Under the pieces are notes generated by a model. The model saw nothing but the letters and a program-made list of their open reading frames with translations, did no database searches and was not told where the DNA came from. A DNA stretch of 64,000 nucleotides from Georgenia satyanarayanai (lineage in GTDB: Bacteria; Actinomycetota; Actinomycetes; Actinomycetales; Actinomycetaceae). This document shows, one piece after another, positions 26,984 through 35,102 of this stretch (position 1 is its first letter; each line of letters begins with the position of its first letter). The stretch spans positions 372,001-436,000 of the forward strand of contig NZ_UETB01000001.1 in the NCBI RefSeq assembly GCF_900116375.1, written 5' to 3'. Both the position numbers and the translations under genes were made by a program.

Positions 26984-27684
26984 TGTTCGCCTTCTCGGGT
27001 CGATGGGGTGTCGGTCTCCGGAGCGTGCTGAGCCGGCGGGTCGTGCTGGCTCCCCGGAGTGGCCCGAGGCCCCGGCGCGGACATCCCCTCGGGGACGGAC
27101 TCGATGAGGCCGTACCGGTAGAGGTCGAACAGGTAGGGGGTGAGGCGTGTCATCGAGGCGAACAGGTCCTCCGTGCCCAGCGAGTGCCGAACCCTGGGCT
27201 CCAGCAGCATCGGCGCGAGCCCCAGCATCGCGACGGCCGTGGCCTGTGCACGCCGGTCCTCCGCCTTGCGCAGGACGTACCCGGCGAAGCCTTCCTCGAT
27301 GATCTGCTCGATGACCTCGACGTAGTGGTCGAAGAAGCGCTGGCCCTGCTCGGACGGGTCGAGCAACGACGTGAGCAGGTACTCGGCGCTGATCCGCATC
27401 GGACCGTGGCTCAGCATCTCGGCGACGACGAGCGGTGAACGGGTGGCGTTCTCGCGCTTCGTGTTGGTGAGCAGCTCGAAGACGTGGTCGTCACAGGCGG
27501 CGCGCAGCCCGTCCTTCGAACCGAAGTGGTGGATCACCAGACCCGGCGACACCCCCGCCGTCGCCGCGATCTTGCGCACCGTCGTCCTGGAGAAACCGTG
27601 CGCGGCGAACTCGCCGATCGCGGCGTCGCGGATGCGTGCTGCGGTGTCCGGAGCGGTGTGCGGGGCTCGTCGTGTTGAACCCAT
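26980..27684 (-). CDS. TetR family regulator of the ABC exporter operon (234 aa)
   Basis: ATG 27684 ([20 protein letters not shown]) is preferred over the frame opening at 27720 because the HTH then begins at the usual distance: [29 protein letters not shown] and [11 protein letters not shown] lie within residues ~15-60. The last ~35 residues form a Pro/Thr-rich tail (after GLIESVPEG) not needed for the fold. No ribosome binding site is visible. AT-rich TAATAT lies 5 bases before the ATG, so a leaderless mRNA is likely. Two palindromes overlap the start and promoter, fitting self-repression of the whole exporter operon. Confidence 0.9.
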   Translation of the reverse strand: MGSTRRAPHTAPDTAARIRDAAIGEFAAHGFSRTTVRKIAATAGVSPGLVIHHFGSKDGLRAACDDHVFELLTNTKRENATRSPLVVAEMLSHGPMRISAEYLLTSLLDPSEQGQRFFDHYVEVIEQIIEEGFAGYVLRKAEDRRAQATAVAMLGLAPMLLEPRVRHSLGTEDLFASMTRLTPYLFDLYRYGLIESVPEGMSAPGPRATPGSQHDPPAQHAPETDTPSTREGEQ

Positions 27685-27708
27685 GTTCAATATTAAACGG
27701 CTGTTTGA
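27675..27708. promoter_or_regulatory. Twin operator TTRAAC-N4-GTTYRA over the tetR start
   Basis: Two palindromes with the same layout: TTGAAC-CCAT-GTTCAA at 27675-27690 and TTAAAC-GGCT-GTTTGA at 27693-27708, centres 18 bp apart. The first covers the start codon, the second the AT-rich promoter. Likely bound by the exporter's TetR protein (inference). Confidence 0.6.
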
Positions 27709-27869
27709 TGACGTCGTCAAGAGGCCTCAGCGCGGGGGCCGGTGGAGATCGTCAGCCAGCTCGCGCCCCGGTCGCCCGACGTGCCGACAGCCCGCTCAGT
27801 TCTTGCATGTGACGCGCATCACGGACATCCTTGCGAGACGATCGCCTCCGGGTTGGAGGTGCCATCACC

Positions 27870-29537
27870 GTGGACGAGGGGGCAACGATGCTCGAGCGGC
27901 TCGCTGAACGTCTTGGACTGCGCACCAACCCGACGATCTTCTTCGTCTCTGCCGCCCTGATGGTGGTCATCCTCATCGTGCTGCTGCTGTACCCGGGGGA
28001 GACTCACGCGGTGTTCACCCTGAGCCGCAGCTGGGTGGTGACCAACCTCGGCTGGTTCTTCATCATGGGCGTCTCACTGTGGCTGGTCTTCCTGCTGGCG
28101 GTGGCGCTCAGCAAGTTCGGCAACATCCGCCTCGGGGACGACGACGACCGGCCCAAGTACAGCAACGTCTCCTGGTTCACCATGCTGTTCGCCGGCGGCA
28201 TCGGCACCGTCCTCATGTTCTGGGGCGTCGCCGAGCCGATCTCCCACTTCTCCAACCCGCCCATCGACGGCGTGGAGCCCTACTCGGTGCAGGCCGCGCA
28301 GGACGCGATGAGCTTCTCGCTCTACCACCTGGGCCTGCACACCTGGACGATCTTCGCGCTGCCCGGCCTGGCCATGGCCTACTTCATCTACCGCTACAAG
28401 CTGCCCATCCGGGTGAGCTCGGTGTTCTACCCGTTCCTCAAGGAGCGCATCTACGGGCCCATCGGCAAGACGATCGACGTCTTCGCCATCCTCGGCACGC
28501 TGTTCGGCCTGGCCGTCTCGATCGGTCTGGGCACCTCCCAGATCAACGCGGGCCTCAGCGAGCTCTTCGGGGTCCCGGACGCCGTGCTGCCGAAGGTGCT
28601 CATCATCGTGGCGCTCACGACGGTGGCGGTCGCCTCGATCGTGGCCGGTCTGGACAACGGCGTGCGGCGGCTGTCGAACATCAACATCGGCATGGCCGTG
28701 GGGCTGCTGATCTTCGTCTTCCTCGCCGGCTCCACCGTGTTCCTCGCCCGTCAGATCATCGAGACCATCGGCCTCTACGCGCAGAGCATCATCCCGCTGT
28801 CCTTCTGGAACGACGCGATGGCGCCCTACACCGACGAGGAGGGCTGGGGCTGGCAGGGCGGGTGGACCGTCTTCTACTGGGCGTGGACGGTCACCTGGGC
28901 GCCCTTCATGGGCATCTTCGTCGCGCGGATCTCCAAGGGCCGCACGATCCGCGAGTTCGTGCTGGCGGTGCTGTTCGCGCCGTCGGCGTTCACGCTGGTC
29001 TGGTTCTCCATCTTCGGCTGGTCGGCCATGGACCTGGACGGGATCGGCGGGGACGGCGGGGCGATCTCCGCCGCCGTCGCGGAGAGCATCCCGCTGGCGA
29101 TGTTCGAGTTCTTCGAGAACTTCCCGGCCACCACCCTCATCCAGGGTCTGGCGGTCCTGATCGTCGCGATCTTCTTCGCGACCTCCTCCGACTCCGCCTC
29201 GCTGGTGGTGGACATGCTGTGCACCGGCGACGGCGAGGAAGGGCCGGTGCGCCAGCGCGTCTTCTGGGGGGTGTCCGAGGGCATGCTCGCCGCGCTGCTC
29301 ATCGTGCTCGCCGGGGACACCGGGCTGGAGGCGCTGCAGCAGGTGATCACCGTGGTGGGCCTGCCGATCTTCATCCTCGTGTTCGCGATGGCGTTCGCCT
29401 TGGCGCGCGGGCTGCAGCAGGAACGTATCCAGAAGCTTCGGATCGTGGCCCCACCACCGGCCCCGTCGGAGGAGGAGGTCGCCCGCGCGAACGGGGACCC
29501 GCCGACCCAGGCGCAGACGCCCAAGGCGGAGGACTGA
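27870..29537 (+). CDS. BCCT family betaine/carnitine/choline-type transporter (555 aa)
   Basis: Twelve membrane helices with clear BCCT marks: MFWGVAEPISHF, LGTSQINAGL, and the signature helix region with FYWAWTVTWAPFMGIFVARIS and KGRTIREFV. A short acidic/Pro-rich C-terminal tail follows the last helix. Members import quaternary ammonium solutes such as glycine betaine with Na+ (or H+) and often respond to osmotic stress. Which solute is carried cannot be told. GTG 27870 has GGAGGT nine bases upstream. ATG 27888 (MLERLAERLG), with its own GAGGGGG, is a good alternative. It is divergent from the exporter operon. Confidence 0.92.
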   Translation: MDEGATMLERLAERLGLRTNPTIFFVSAALMVVILIVLLLYPGETHAVFTLSRSWVVTNLGWFFIMGVSLWLVFLLAVALSKFGNIRLGDDDDRPKYSNVSWFTMLFAGGIGTVLMFWGVAEPISHFSNPPIDGVEPYSVQAAQDAMSFSLYHLGLHTWTIFALPGLAMAYFIYRYKLPIRVSSVFYPFLKERIYGPIGKTIDVFAILGTLFGLAVSIGLGTSQINAGLSELFGVPDAVLPKVLIIVALTTVAVASIVAGLDNGVRRLSNINIGMAVGLLIFVFLAGSTVFLARQIIETIGLYAQSIIPLSFWNDAMAPYTDEEGWGWQGGWTVFYWAWTVTWAPFMGIFVARISKGRTIREFVLAVLFAPSAFTLVWFSIFGWSAMDLDGIGGDGGAISAAVAESIPLAMFEFFENFPATTLIQGLAVLIVAIFFATSSDSASLVVDMLCTGDGEEGPVRQRVFWGVSEGMLAALLIVLAGDTGLEALQQVITVVGLPIFILVFAMAFALARGLQQERIQKLRIVAPPPAPSEEEVARANGDPPTQAQTPKAED

Positions 29538-29574
29538 CCCCCGGCCGGCCGGCGCGGGTACGGCGCGAACGGGA

Positions 29575-29611
29575 ACGCCGTCACGAGGGGTCGGCTCGTG
29601 CCGTACGGCGT
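29575..29611. terminator. Bidirectional terminator between convergent genes
   Basis: Two stem blocks, ACGCCGT and CACGAG, pair with CTCGTG and ACGGCGT across a 7-base loop, with a 4-base bulge on one side. It fills the gap between the BCCT stop and the PPK2 stop. Confidence 0.45.
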
Positions 29612-29615
29612 CTCG

Positions 29616-30488
29616 TCAGCCCTTGGCCGGATCCTCGACCAGCGTGGACGCCCAGTCGGGGACGTAGGAGGAGACCTCGATCGGCGGCCGCTGGTAGCCG
29701 GTGCCGGAGGGGCGCTTGGGCAGGGTGACCTTCTCCTCGCGTGGGACGTCCTCGTAGGGGAGCGAGGCGAGCAGGTGGTGGATCATGTTGAGCCGCGCCT
29801 GCTTCTTGGAGTCCGAGGCCACGTGGTACCAGGGCGCGACCGGTGTGTCGGTGTGGACCATCATCTCGTCCTTGGCCCGGGAGAAGTCCTCCCAGCGGGT
29901 GATCGACTCGAGGTCGATGGGGGAGAGCTTCCACTGGCGCAGCGGGTCGTGCAGGCGCTTGCGGAAGCGCTCGAGCTGCACGTCGTCGGAGACGGAGAAC
30001 CAGTACTTGCGCAGGTGGATGCCGTCCTCGACGAGCATCTGCTCGAAGATCGGGCACTGGCGCAGGAAGCGCTTGTGCTCCTCGGGCGTGCAGAAGCCCA
30101 TGACCTTCTCGACGCCGGCGCGGTTGTACCAGGACCGGTCGAACAGGACGATCTCGCCCGCGGCCGGCAGGTGCTCGACGTAGCGCTGGAAGTACCACTG
30201 GCCGCGCTGACGCTCGGTGGGCGCGGGCAGCGCGGCGATGCGCGCGGTGCGGGGGGAGAGGTACTCGGTGATCCGCTTGATCGTGCCGCCCTTCCCGGCG
30301 GCGTCGCGGCCCTCGAAGATGACGACGACGCGTTCGCCGGTCTCTTTCACCCACCTCTGCAGCTTCCCGAGCTCACCCTGCAGGCGGTAGAGCTCGGCCT
30401 CGTAGACCTTGTTGGGGATCTTCGTCGTGGTGAACCCGGCAGCCTCGGGACTGATGTCGGTGGCGTCCGTCCTCGTTGATCTGGCCAT
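29616..30488 (-). CDS. ppk2: Polyphosphate kinase 2 (290 aa)
   Basis: Walker A GRDAAGKGG begins at residue 60 (IFEGRDAAGKGGTIKRI). Also present are the lid and Walker B marks FQRYVEHLPAAGEIVLFDRSWYNRAGVE, and RWKxSPxD-like QWKLSPIDLESI. This is the standard class I PPK2 layout of about 290 residues, which moves phosphate between polyphosphate and nucleoside diphosphates in the cytoplasm. The start is ATG 30488. The sequence CACACT lies six bases before it with no ribosome binding site, so a leaderless mRNA is possible. Whether it prefers ADP or GDP cannot be read from sequence. Confidence 0.93.
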   Translation of the reverse strand: MARSTRTDATDISPEAAGFTTTKIPNKVYEAELYRLQGELGKLQRWVKETGERVVVIFEGRDAAGKGGTIKRITEYLSPRTARIAALPAPTERQRGQWYFQRYVEHLPAAGEIVLFDRSWYNRAGVEKVMGFCTPEEHKRFLRQCPIFEQMLVEDGIHLRKYWFSVSDDVQLERFRKRLHDPLRQWKLSPIDLESITRWEDFSRAKDEMMVHTDTPVAPWYHVASDSKKQARLNMIHHLLASLPYEDVPREEKVTLPKRPSGTGYQRPPIEVSSYVPDWASTLVEDPAKG

Positions 30489-30592
30489 GGGGAGAGTGTG
30501 GCGCAACTTCCACGGGTGCGGGGGTCCGTGCCTCACGACGGCGACGCGCCACTGCGGAGATCCAGTGGCGCCGCGCTCGTCGCTTGCCCCGC

Positions 30593-30934
30593 TCAGTACC
30601 CCGAAGAGCTGCTCACGGCGACGAAGGCGCCGATGGCGACGAAGACCAGGACGACCTGTCCGATCCCCCAGACGACGGCGAGCCACCCCAGGACCTTGCC
30701 GGCGGTGGCCGACTGATTCATCCGCTCGGCCTTGGACGCCTGCCAGATCGCGAGCGGGCCGAAGACGATCCCGGCGAAGAACAGGCCGATGATGCCGAAG
30801 ATGAGCGAGGTCTGCGCCGCCTTCTCGCCGCGCATCGCGTCCGGTGAGTAGGTGGTGTGCTCCGGGGCTCCGTTGTAGATCGGCATGCCGCCCTGCGGCT
30901 GCGGCGGCGGAGTCGTGGGGTACTGCTGGGACAT
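30593..30934 (-). CDS. Small DUF4190-like membrane protein (113 aa)
   Basis: A Pro/Gln-rich cytoplasmic N-terminus (MSQQYPTTPPPQPQGGMP) is followed by GEKAAQTSLIFGIIGLFFAGIVFGPLAIW and a second helix near KVLGWLAVVWGIGQVVLVFV. Two helices with A-x-x-S-L-I-F-G-I-I-G are typical of DUF4190-type proteins. ATG 30934 has GAAGG upstream. No function is known for the family. It stands alone between PPK2 and the molybdoenzyme. Confidence 0.75.
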   Translation of the reverse strand: MSQQYPTTPPPQPQGGMPIYNGAPEHTTYSPDAMRGEKAAQTSLIFGIIGLFFAGIVFGPLAIWQASKAERMNQSATAGKVLGWLAVVWGIGQVVLVFVAIGAFVAVSSSSGY

Positions 30935-31065
30935 GGCGCTCGCCTTCTCGTGGGAGGAGTGGTCGACACGGTCGCCAGGCACGCGTGGAGGAGGGGCTGG
31001 CAGCATCCGACGGCATCGCCGGTCGCACGGCTCATGCTAGCCACGTGGGCAGGGTCGTCGACGAG

Positions 31066-32607
31066 CTACCGCACCTCGACGTCCACCGAGTGCCAGCCGC
31101 TGGCGCCGTCGGGCGCGGGCGGGGTGAAGCGCTCGGTCTGGACCTCACCGTTCCCGTCGGTGGCCCGCACGGTGAGCGTGTGCTCCCCGGGCTCGGCGTC
31201 CCACTCGAGCATCCACATGCGCCACGAGTCGATCGTGGGCTCGGCGGCGAGGGTGGCGGGCTGCCACTCGCCGTCGTCCACGCGGACCTCGACGGCGGTG
31301 ATGCCGCGCTGCTGGGCCCAGGCGACGCCGGCGATGACGGTCGGCCCGGCGTCGACCGGTCCACGGCGCGGCACGTCGATGCGTGAGGCGGTCTTGATCG
31401 GGCCGCGCTCGGACCAGCCGCGCGGCGTCCAGTAGCCCTCGTCCCTGGCGAAGCTCGTCACCTCGAGGTCGACCACCCACTTCGTCGCCGACACGTACCC
31501 GTACAGCCCCGGCACGACCATCCGCACCGGGAAGCCGTGCTGGGCGGGCAGCGGCTCGCCGTTCATCCCGACGGCGAGGAGGGAGCTGCGATCGTCGGTG
31601 AGCGCCTCGAGCGGGGTGCCGGCCGTCCAGCCGTCGGCACTCGTCGAGAGCACCATGTCCGCCTCCGGCAGCGGACGGGCGCGGGCGAGGAGCTCGCGCA
31701 CCGGCCAGCCGGTCCACACCGCGTTGCCGGCGAGGTTCCCGCCCACGTAGTTCGACACGCAGGTGAGTGTCACGAGCGCCTCGACCATGGGCTGGGCGAG
31801 CAGCTCGGCCATGTCGATCTCGACCTCCTCCTCGACCATCCCGTGCACCCGCAGCCGCCACGTCGTGGGGTCCACCTGGGGGACGGTGAGGGCGGTGTCG
31901 ATCCGGTAGAAGTTGTCGTTGGGTGTGCGGTAGGGCGTCTGGCCCGGCACGCCCTGCTCAGCGGCCGCGGGGATGGTCACCGGCGCGGCGACGCGCGGCA
32001 CGACGAACGCGTCCCGTGCCGCCCGCACCGCCTCGCCGGCGCCGCTGAGGACGCGCCCGGCGATGATGCCGAGCACGCCGACGACGGCGAGCGCCCCGCC
32101 CCCGACGAGCACCGAGCGGCGGGTGAGGTCGCCCGGCATCTCGACCTCCGCCGTCGTCGTCATGTCGCGGTTGAACCAGGCGAGGACGAGGGCGCCGACG
32201 ACGACGCCGGCCATCGTCGGCAGGGCGTCGGTCGCCGCCGCGTTGGGGCGGCTGAGGACGGCCGCGACGCCGAGGATGCCGACGAGCGCGAACGTGACCA
32301 GCCCGGCCGCGAGCATCCACCGGGCGAGCAGCCCGATGCCCGCGCACGCGGCGAGGAGCACGAGGCCCATGCCGACGAACAGGGCGGTCTTGTCCGCCGT
32401 CCCGAACGTCGCGACGGCGAAGTCCTTGAGCCACGGCGGGGTGAGGTCGACGAACGCGTCGGCCACCGCGAGCAGCGGCGACGGCGTCCCCTCGACCGTG
32501 GTGACGCGGGTGAGCAGCCCCGCCAGCAGCTCCGCGACGCCGAGCGTCACCGCGCCCGCTGCCAGTCCGGCAAGCGCGGCCGCACCTCGCGGGGTGAGCA
32601 TCACCAC
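31066..32607 (-). CDS. Membrane-bound sulfite-oxidase-family molybdopterin oxidoreductase (513 aa)
   Basis: The first ~190 residues hold five or so membrane helices, then LTRRSVLVGGGALAVVGVLG (a further helix with a Tat-like RR). The oxidoreductase domain follows, with TLTCVSNYVGGN (Cys283, expected ligand of the molybdenum), WTGWPVRELL, ADGWTAGTPLE and HGFPVRMVVPGLYGY, ending with the Mo-co dimerisation domain (SRIDVPRRG, VEVRVDDGEW). This is the actinobacterial sulfite-oxidase-like branch facing outside the membrane, of unknown substrate. GTG 32607 or ATG 32601 could be the start, and neither has a strong binding site. Confidence 0.88.
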   Translation of the reverse strand: MVMLTPRGAAALAGLAAGAVTLGVAELLAGLLTRVTTVEGTPSPLLAVADAFVDLTPPWLKDFAVATFGTADKTALFVGMGLVLLAACAGIGLLARWMLAAGLVTFALVGILGVAAVLSRPNAAATDALPTMAGVVVGALVLAWFNRDMTTTAEVEMPGDLTRRSVLVGGGALAVVGVLGIIAGRVLSGAGEAVRAARDAFVVPRVAAPVTIPAAAEQGVPGQTPYRTPNDNFYRIDTALTVPQVDPTTWRLRVHGMVEEEVEIDMAELLAQPMVEALVTLTCVSNYVGGNLAGNAVWTGWPVRELLARARPLPEADMVLSTSADGWTAGTPLEALTDDRSSLLAVGMNGEPLPAQHGFPVRMVVPGLYGYVSATKWVVDLEVTSFARDEGYWTPRGWSERGPIKTASRIDVPRRGPVDAGPTVIAGVAWAQQRGITAVEVRVDDGEWQPATLAAEPTIDSWRMWMLEWDAEPGEHTLTVRATDGNGEVQTERFTPPAPDGASGWHSVDVEVR

Positions 32608-32616
32608 ACCATGGTC

Positions 32617-32664
32617 GCACCCTCGCGCGGAACTTCGGCGTGGGACAGGTCTGCGCGAGGGTGC
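32617..32664. repeat. 12-bp inverted repeat in a divergent promoter region
   Basis: GCACCCTCGCGC (32617-32628) is perfectly complementary to GCGCGAGGGTGC (32653-32664) across 24 bases. It sits directly before the molybdoenzyme start. It could form a hairpin or bind a regulator. Confidence 0.4.
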
Positions 32665-32692
32665 AGCCCTTCTGGGTGCAGTTATGCATACC

Positions 32693-32706
32693 TTGCACGA
32701 GTGCAA
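32693..32706. promoter_or_regulatory. TetR-type operator TTGCAC-GA-GTGCAA
   Basis: A perfect 14-bp palindrome of the kind often found before TetR-controlled MFS exporters. A second 8-bp palindrome, TATGCATA, lies at 32683-32690. The operator abuts the mid-gene sequence of a truncated MFS exporter. No cognate TetR gene is next to it. Confidence 0.55.
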
Positions 32707-33752
32707 ACCAGCTGCCCCGCCCCCGCGGCAGGGTCCGGCTCGACCTCGCCGGGATGGTCCTGCTCGCCGTCGCCACCAAGTGCCTCGTGCTCGCCACCTC
32801 CTGGGGCGGCCACACCTACGCCTGGTCCGACCCCGTCATCCTCGGCCTCATCGCCGGCACGGTCGTCGCCGCGGTGGCGTTCGTGATGGTGGAGCTCCGC
32901 GCCGCCGAGCCGATCCTGCCCATGCACCTGTTCGCCGAGCCCAACTTCAACGTCACCACGGTGGCGGGCCTGCTCATCGGCGTCGGCATGTTCGGCGCCA
33001 TCGGCTACATGCCCACCTACCTGCAGATGACCTTCGGTGTCGACGCCACCGAGTCCGGGCTCCTCATGATCCCGATGATGGGGACGATGCTCGTCACCTC
33101 GACCGTCACCGGCCAGCTCGTCACCCGCACCGGGCGCTACAAGTGGATGCCGATCACCGGCAGCCTCATCCTCGCCGTGGGCCTGATGCTGCTGTCCACC
33201 CTCACCGCGGACATGGGCGTGTGGCACGTGTGTCTCTACGTCGGGGTCATCGGGCTGGGGCTGGGCATGTCGATGCAGGTCCTCGTGCTCGTCGTGCAGA
33301 ACACCTTCCCGCTGCGTGAGGTCGGCACCGCCACGGCGTCGAACAACTACTTCCGCCAGATCGGCGCCACCCTCGGCTCGGCGCTCGTGGGCAGCATCTT
33401 CACGAGCCGGCTGGCGAGCCTGCTCGTCGAGCGGCTCCCCGCCGAGGCGGTGGAGAGCGTCGGCGGCGGTGCCGACTCCCTCACTCCCGCCATGGTCGCC
33501 GGCCTGCCGGACGCGATCCGCCAGCCGATCATCGAGTCCTACAACGACGCACTGACCCCGATCTACCTGTGGATCGCGCCCCTCGGGCTCATCGCCGCGG
33601 TGCTGCTGTGCTTCGTCAAGGAGGTGCCGCTGGCCACCAGCCTGGACGACGAGCAGGTTCCCCAGGCCGCCGTCGAGGGCAACCTCCTGGCGCCGGCCGA
33701 CATGGCCGAGGAGGGGGCCGTGGCCCGCGGGCCTCGCGCGGTGGGATCCTGA
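32706..33752 (+). pseudogene. DHA2-type MFS exporter lacking its N-terminal half
   Basis: The readable protein begins with LPRPRGRVRLDLAGMVLLAV, which in EmrB/QacA-type 14-helix exporters is the hinge after about helix six. From there it is normal: TSWGGHTYAWSDP, FNVTTVAGLLIGVGMF, the GTATASNNYFRQIGATLGSALV motif region and the terminal helix near LTPIYLWIAPLGLIAAVLLC. No signal, start codon or ribosome binding site precedes it (the first in-frame ATG is 32754). About 200 residues and six to eight helices are missing. A deletion seems to have fused the original promoter-operator directly to the gene's second half. The product is unlikely to transport. Confidence 0.72.
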
Positions 33753-33760
33753 CGACGCGA

Positions 33761-33778
33761 CGGACCCGTCCGGGTCCG
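33761..33778 (+). terminator. Short hairpin after the truncated MFS gene
   Basis: CGGACCCG and CGGGTCCG form a perfect 8-bp stem with almost no loop, 8 bases after the stop. Possible terminator. Confidence 0.4.
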
Positions 33779-33845
33779 GCGGTCGGGACGTCTCCCGCCC
33801 TCTCCGCGCGACGCCCTGCACAGCACCACGAGATCGGAGGCCCTG

Positions 33846-34991
33846 ATGCCGTTCGCCGACGAGCTGATCGGGACGCAGACCGTCCGCGCCCTGACCTCGT
33901 CGCTCGAGACGGTGCGGCCCGACCTCGGGCTGACGGCGGTGCGCGCAACGGAGCAGGCGCTGGCACCGCTGTCCTTGCGTGAGCGCAGCGACCTGCTGCG
34001 GGACGCGCTGCTCGCGGACCTGCCGGGCGACTATCCCGCCTTGGCCGCGACGGTCCGCGCAGCACGCGACCGCGCCGAGTCGTTCACCGGCTGGCTCATC
34101 TGGCCGGTCACGAGCGCCGTCGTCGCCAAGGCGATCGAGGACGGCTCGGAGGACGCGTTCGACGATGCTCTGGCCCTGATCGCAGAGCTCACCCCGCGGC
34201 TGACCGCGGAGTTCGCCATCCGCGGGCTTCTCAACCACGACCTCGACCGGGCTCTGGCGATCATCCAGGGCTGGGTCGCCTCCGAGGACGAGCACGTCCG
34301 CCGGCTGGCCACGGAGGGCACTCGCCCGTTCCTGCCCTGGTCCGTGCGGGTACCGGGCATCCTGGTCGAACCCCGGTCCACGCTCCCGATCCTGCACGCC
34401 CTCTACCGGGACGAGTCCGAGTACGTGCGCCGCTCGGTCGCCAACCACCTCAACGACCTGAGCCGCCGTGAGCCCGACCTCGCCGTCGAGACCGCGACTG
34501 CCTGGCTCGACGCTCCGGGCGACACCGACGTGACCAAGGAGAACACCCGCAGGCTCGTGCGCCACGGCCTGCGCACCCTCGTGAAGCAGGGGCACCCCGG
34601 AGCGCTCGGCCTGCTCGGGTTCACACCCGCGGCGGTGGATGTGACAGGGCCGGTGCTGGCCACCGACGTCGTCGCGGTGGGGGAGGTGCTGGCCTTCACC
34701 GCCTCCGTCCGCAACACGGGGACGGAGGCGGCTCAGCTGGCCGTCGACTACGTCATCCACCACCGCAAGGCGAACGGGTCGCAGACCGACAAGACGTTCA
34801 AGCTCACCACCCGCCGACTCGCACCCGGCGAGGCCGTCGACCTTGGCAAGCAGCACTCGTTCCGTGTCATCACCACCCGGCGCTACTACCCGGGGGAGCA
34901 CGCACTCGAGCTCCAGGTCAACGGCGTTCGATACGGCCGCGTGAGCTTCACGCTGACGACCCCGCCGGGGCAGGTAGCCGCGGAGGGCTGA
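33846..34991 (+). CDS. AlkC-like DNA alkylation repair protein (381 aa)
   Basis: HEAT-like helical repeats occupy residues ~1-250 (RDRAESFTGWLIWPVT, GLLNHDLDRALAII, HVRRLATEGTRPFLPWS, VRRSVANHLNDLSR). A beta-rich C-terminal domain follows from ~260 (VLAFTASVRNTGTEAAQLAVDY, GEHALELQVNG). HEAT repeats plus an Ig-like tail is the AlkC layout. These glycosylases remove N3- and N7-alkylated bases. The RRLATEGTRPFLPW segment is typical of AlkC-type HEAT proteins. The ATG has GGAGG upstream. Catalytic residues were not individually checked. It stands alone, followed by a strong hairpin. Confidence 0.82.
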   Translation: MPFADELIGTQTVRALTSSLETVRPDLGLTAVRATEQALAPLSLRERSDLLRDALLADLPGDYPALAATVRAARDRAESFTGWLIWPVTSAVVAKAIEDGSEDAFDDALALIAELTPRLTAEFAIRGLLNHDLDRALAIIQGWVASEDEHVRRLATEGTRPFLPWSVRVPGILVEPRSTLPILHALYRDESEYVRRSVANHLNDLSRREPDLAVETATAWLDAPGDTDVTKENTRRLVRHGLRTLVKQGHPGALGLLGFTPAAVDVTGPVLATDVVAVGEVLAFTASVRNTGTEAAQLAVDYVIHHRKANGSQTDKTFKLTTRRLAPGEAVDLGKQHSFRVITTRRYYPGEHALELQVNGVRYGRVSFTLTTPPGQVAAEG

Positions 34992-35043
34992 CTCCACCGG
35001 CAAGACGGTCCGGATGTCTGCGTGTCCGACGATGTCCGGGCAC

Positions 35044-35085
35044 ACCGGGGCGGGGAGGCCCCCCTCGACGCCTCCCCGCCCCGGT
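35044..35085. terminator. Bidirectional terminator, 15-bp stem
   Basis: ACCGGGGCGGGGAGG pairs perfectly with its complement across a 12-base loop, between two convergent stops at 34991 and 35103. Confidence 0.8.
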
Positions 35086-35102
35086 GCTGTCCCAGGGCCG
35101 GG

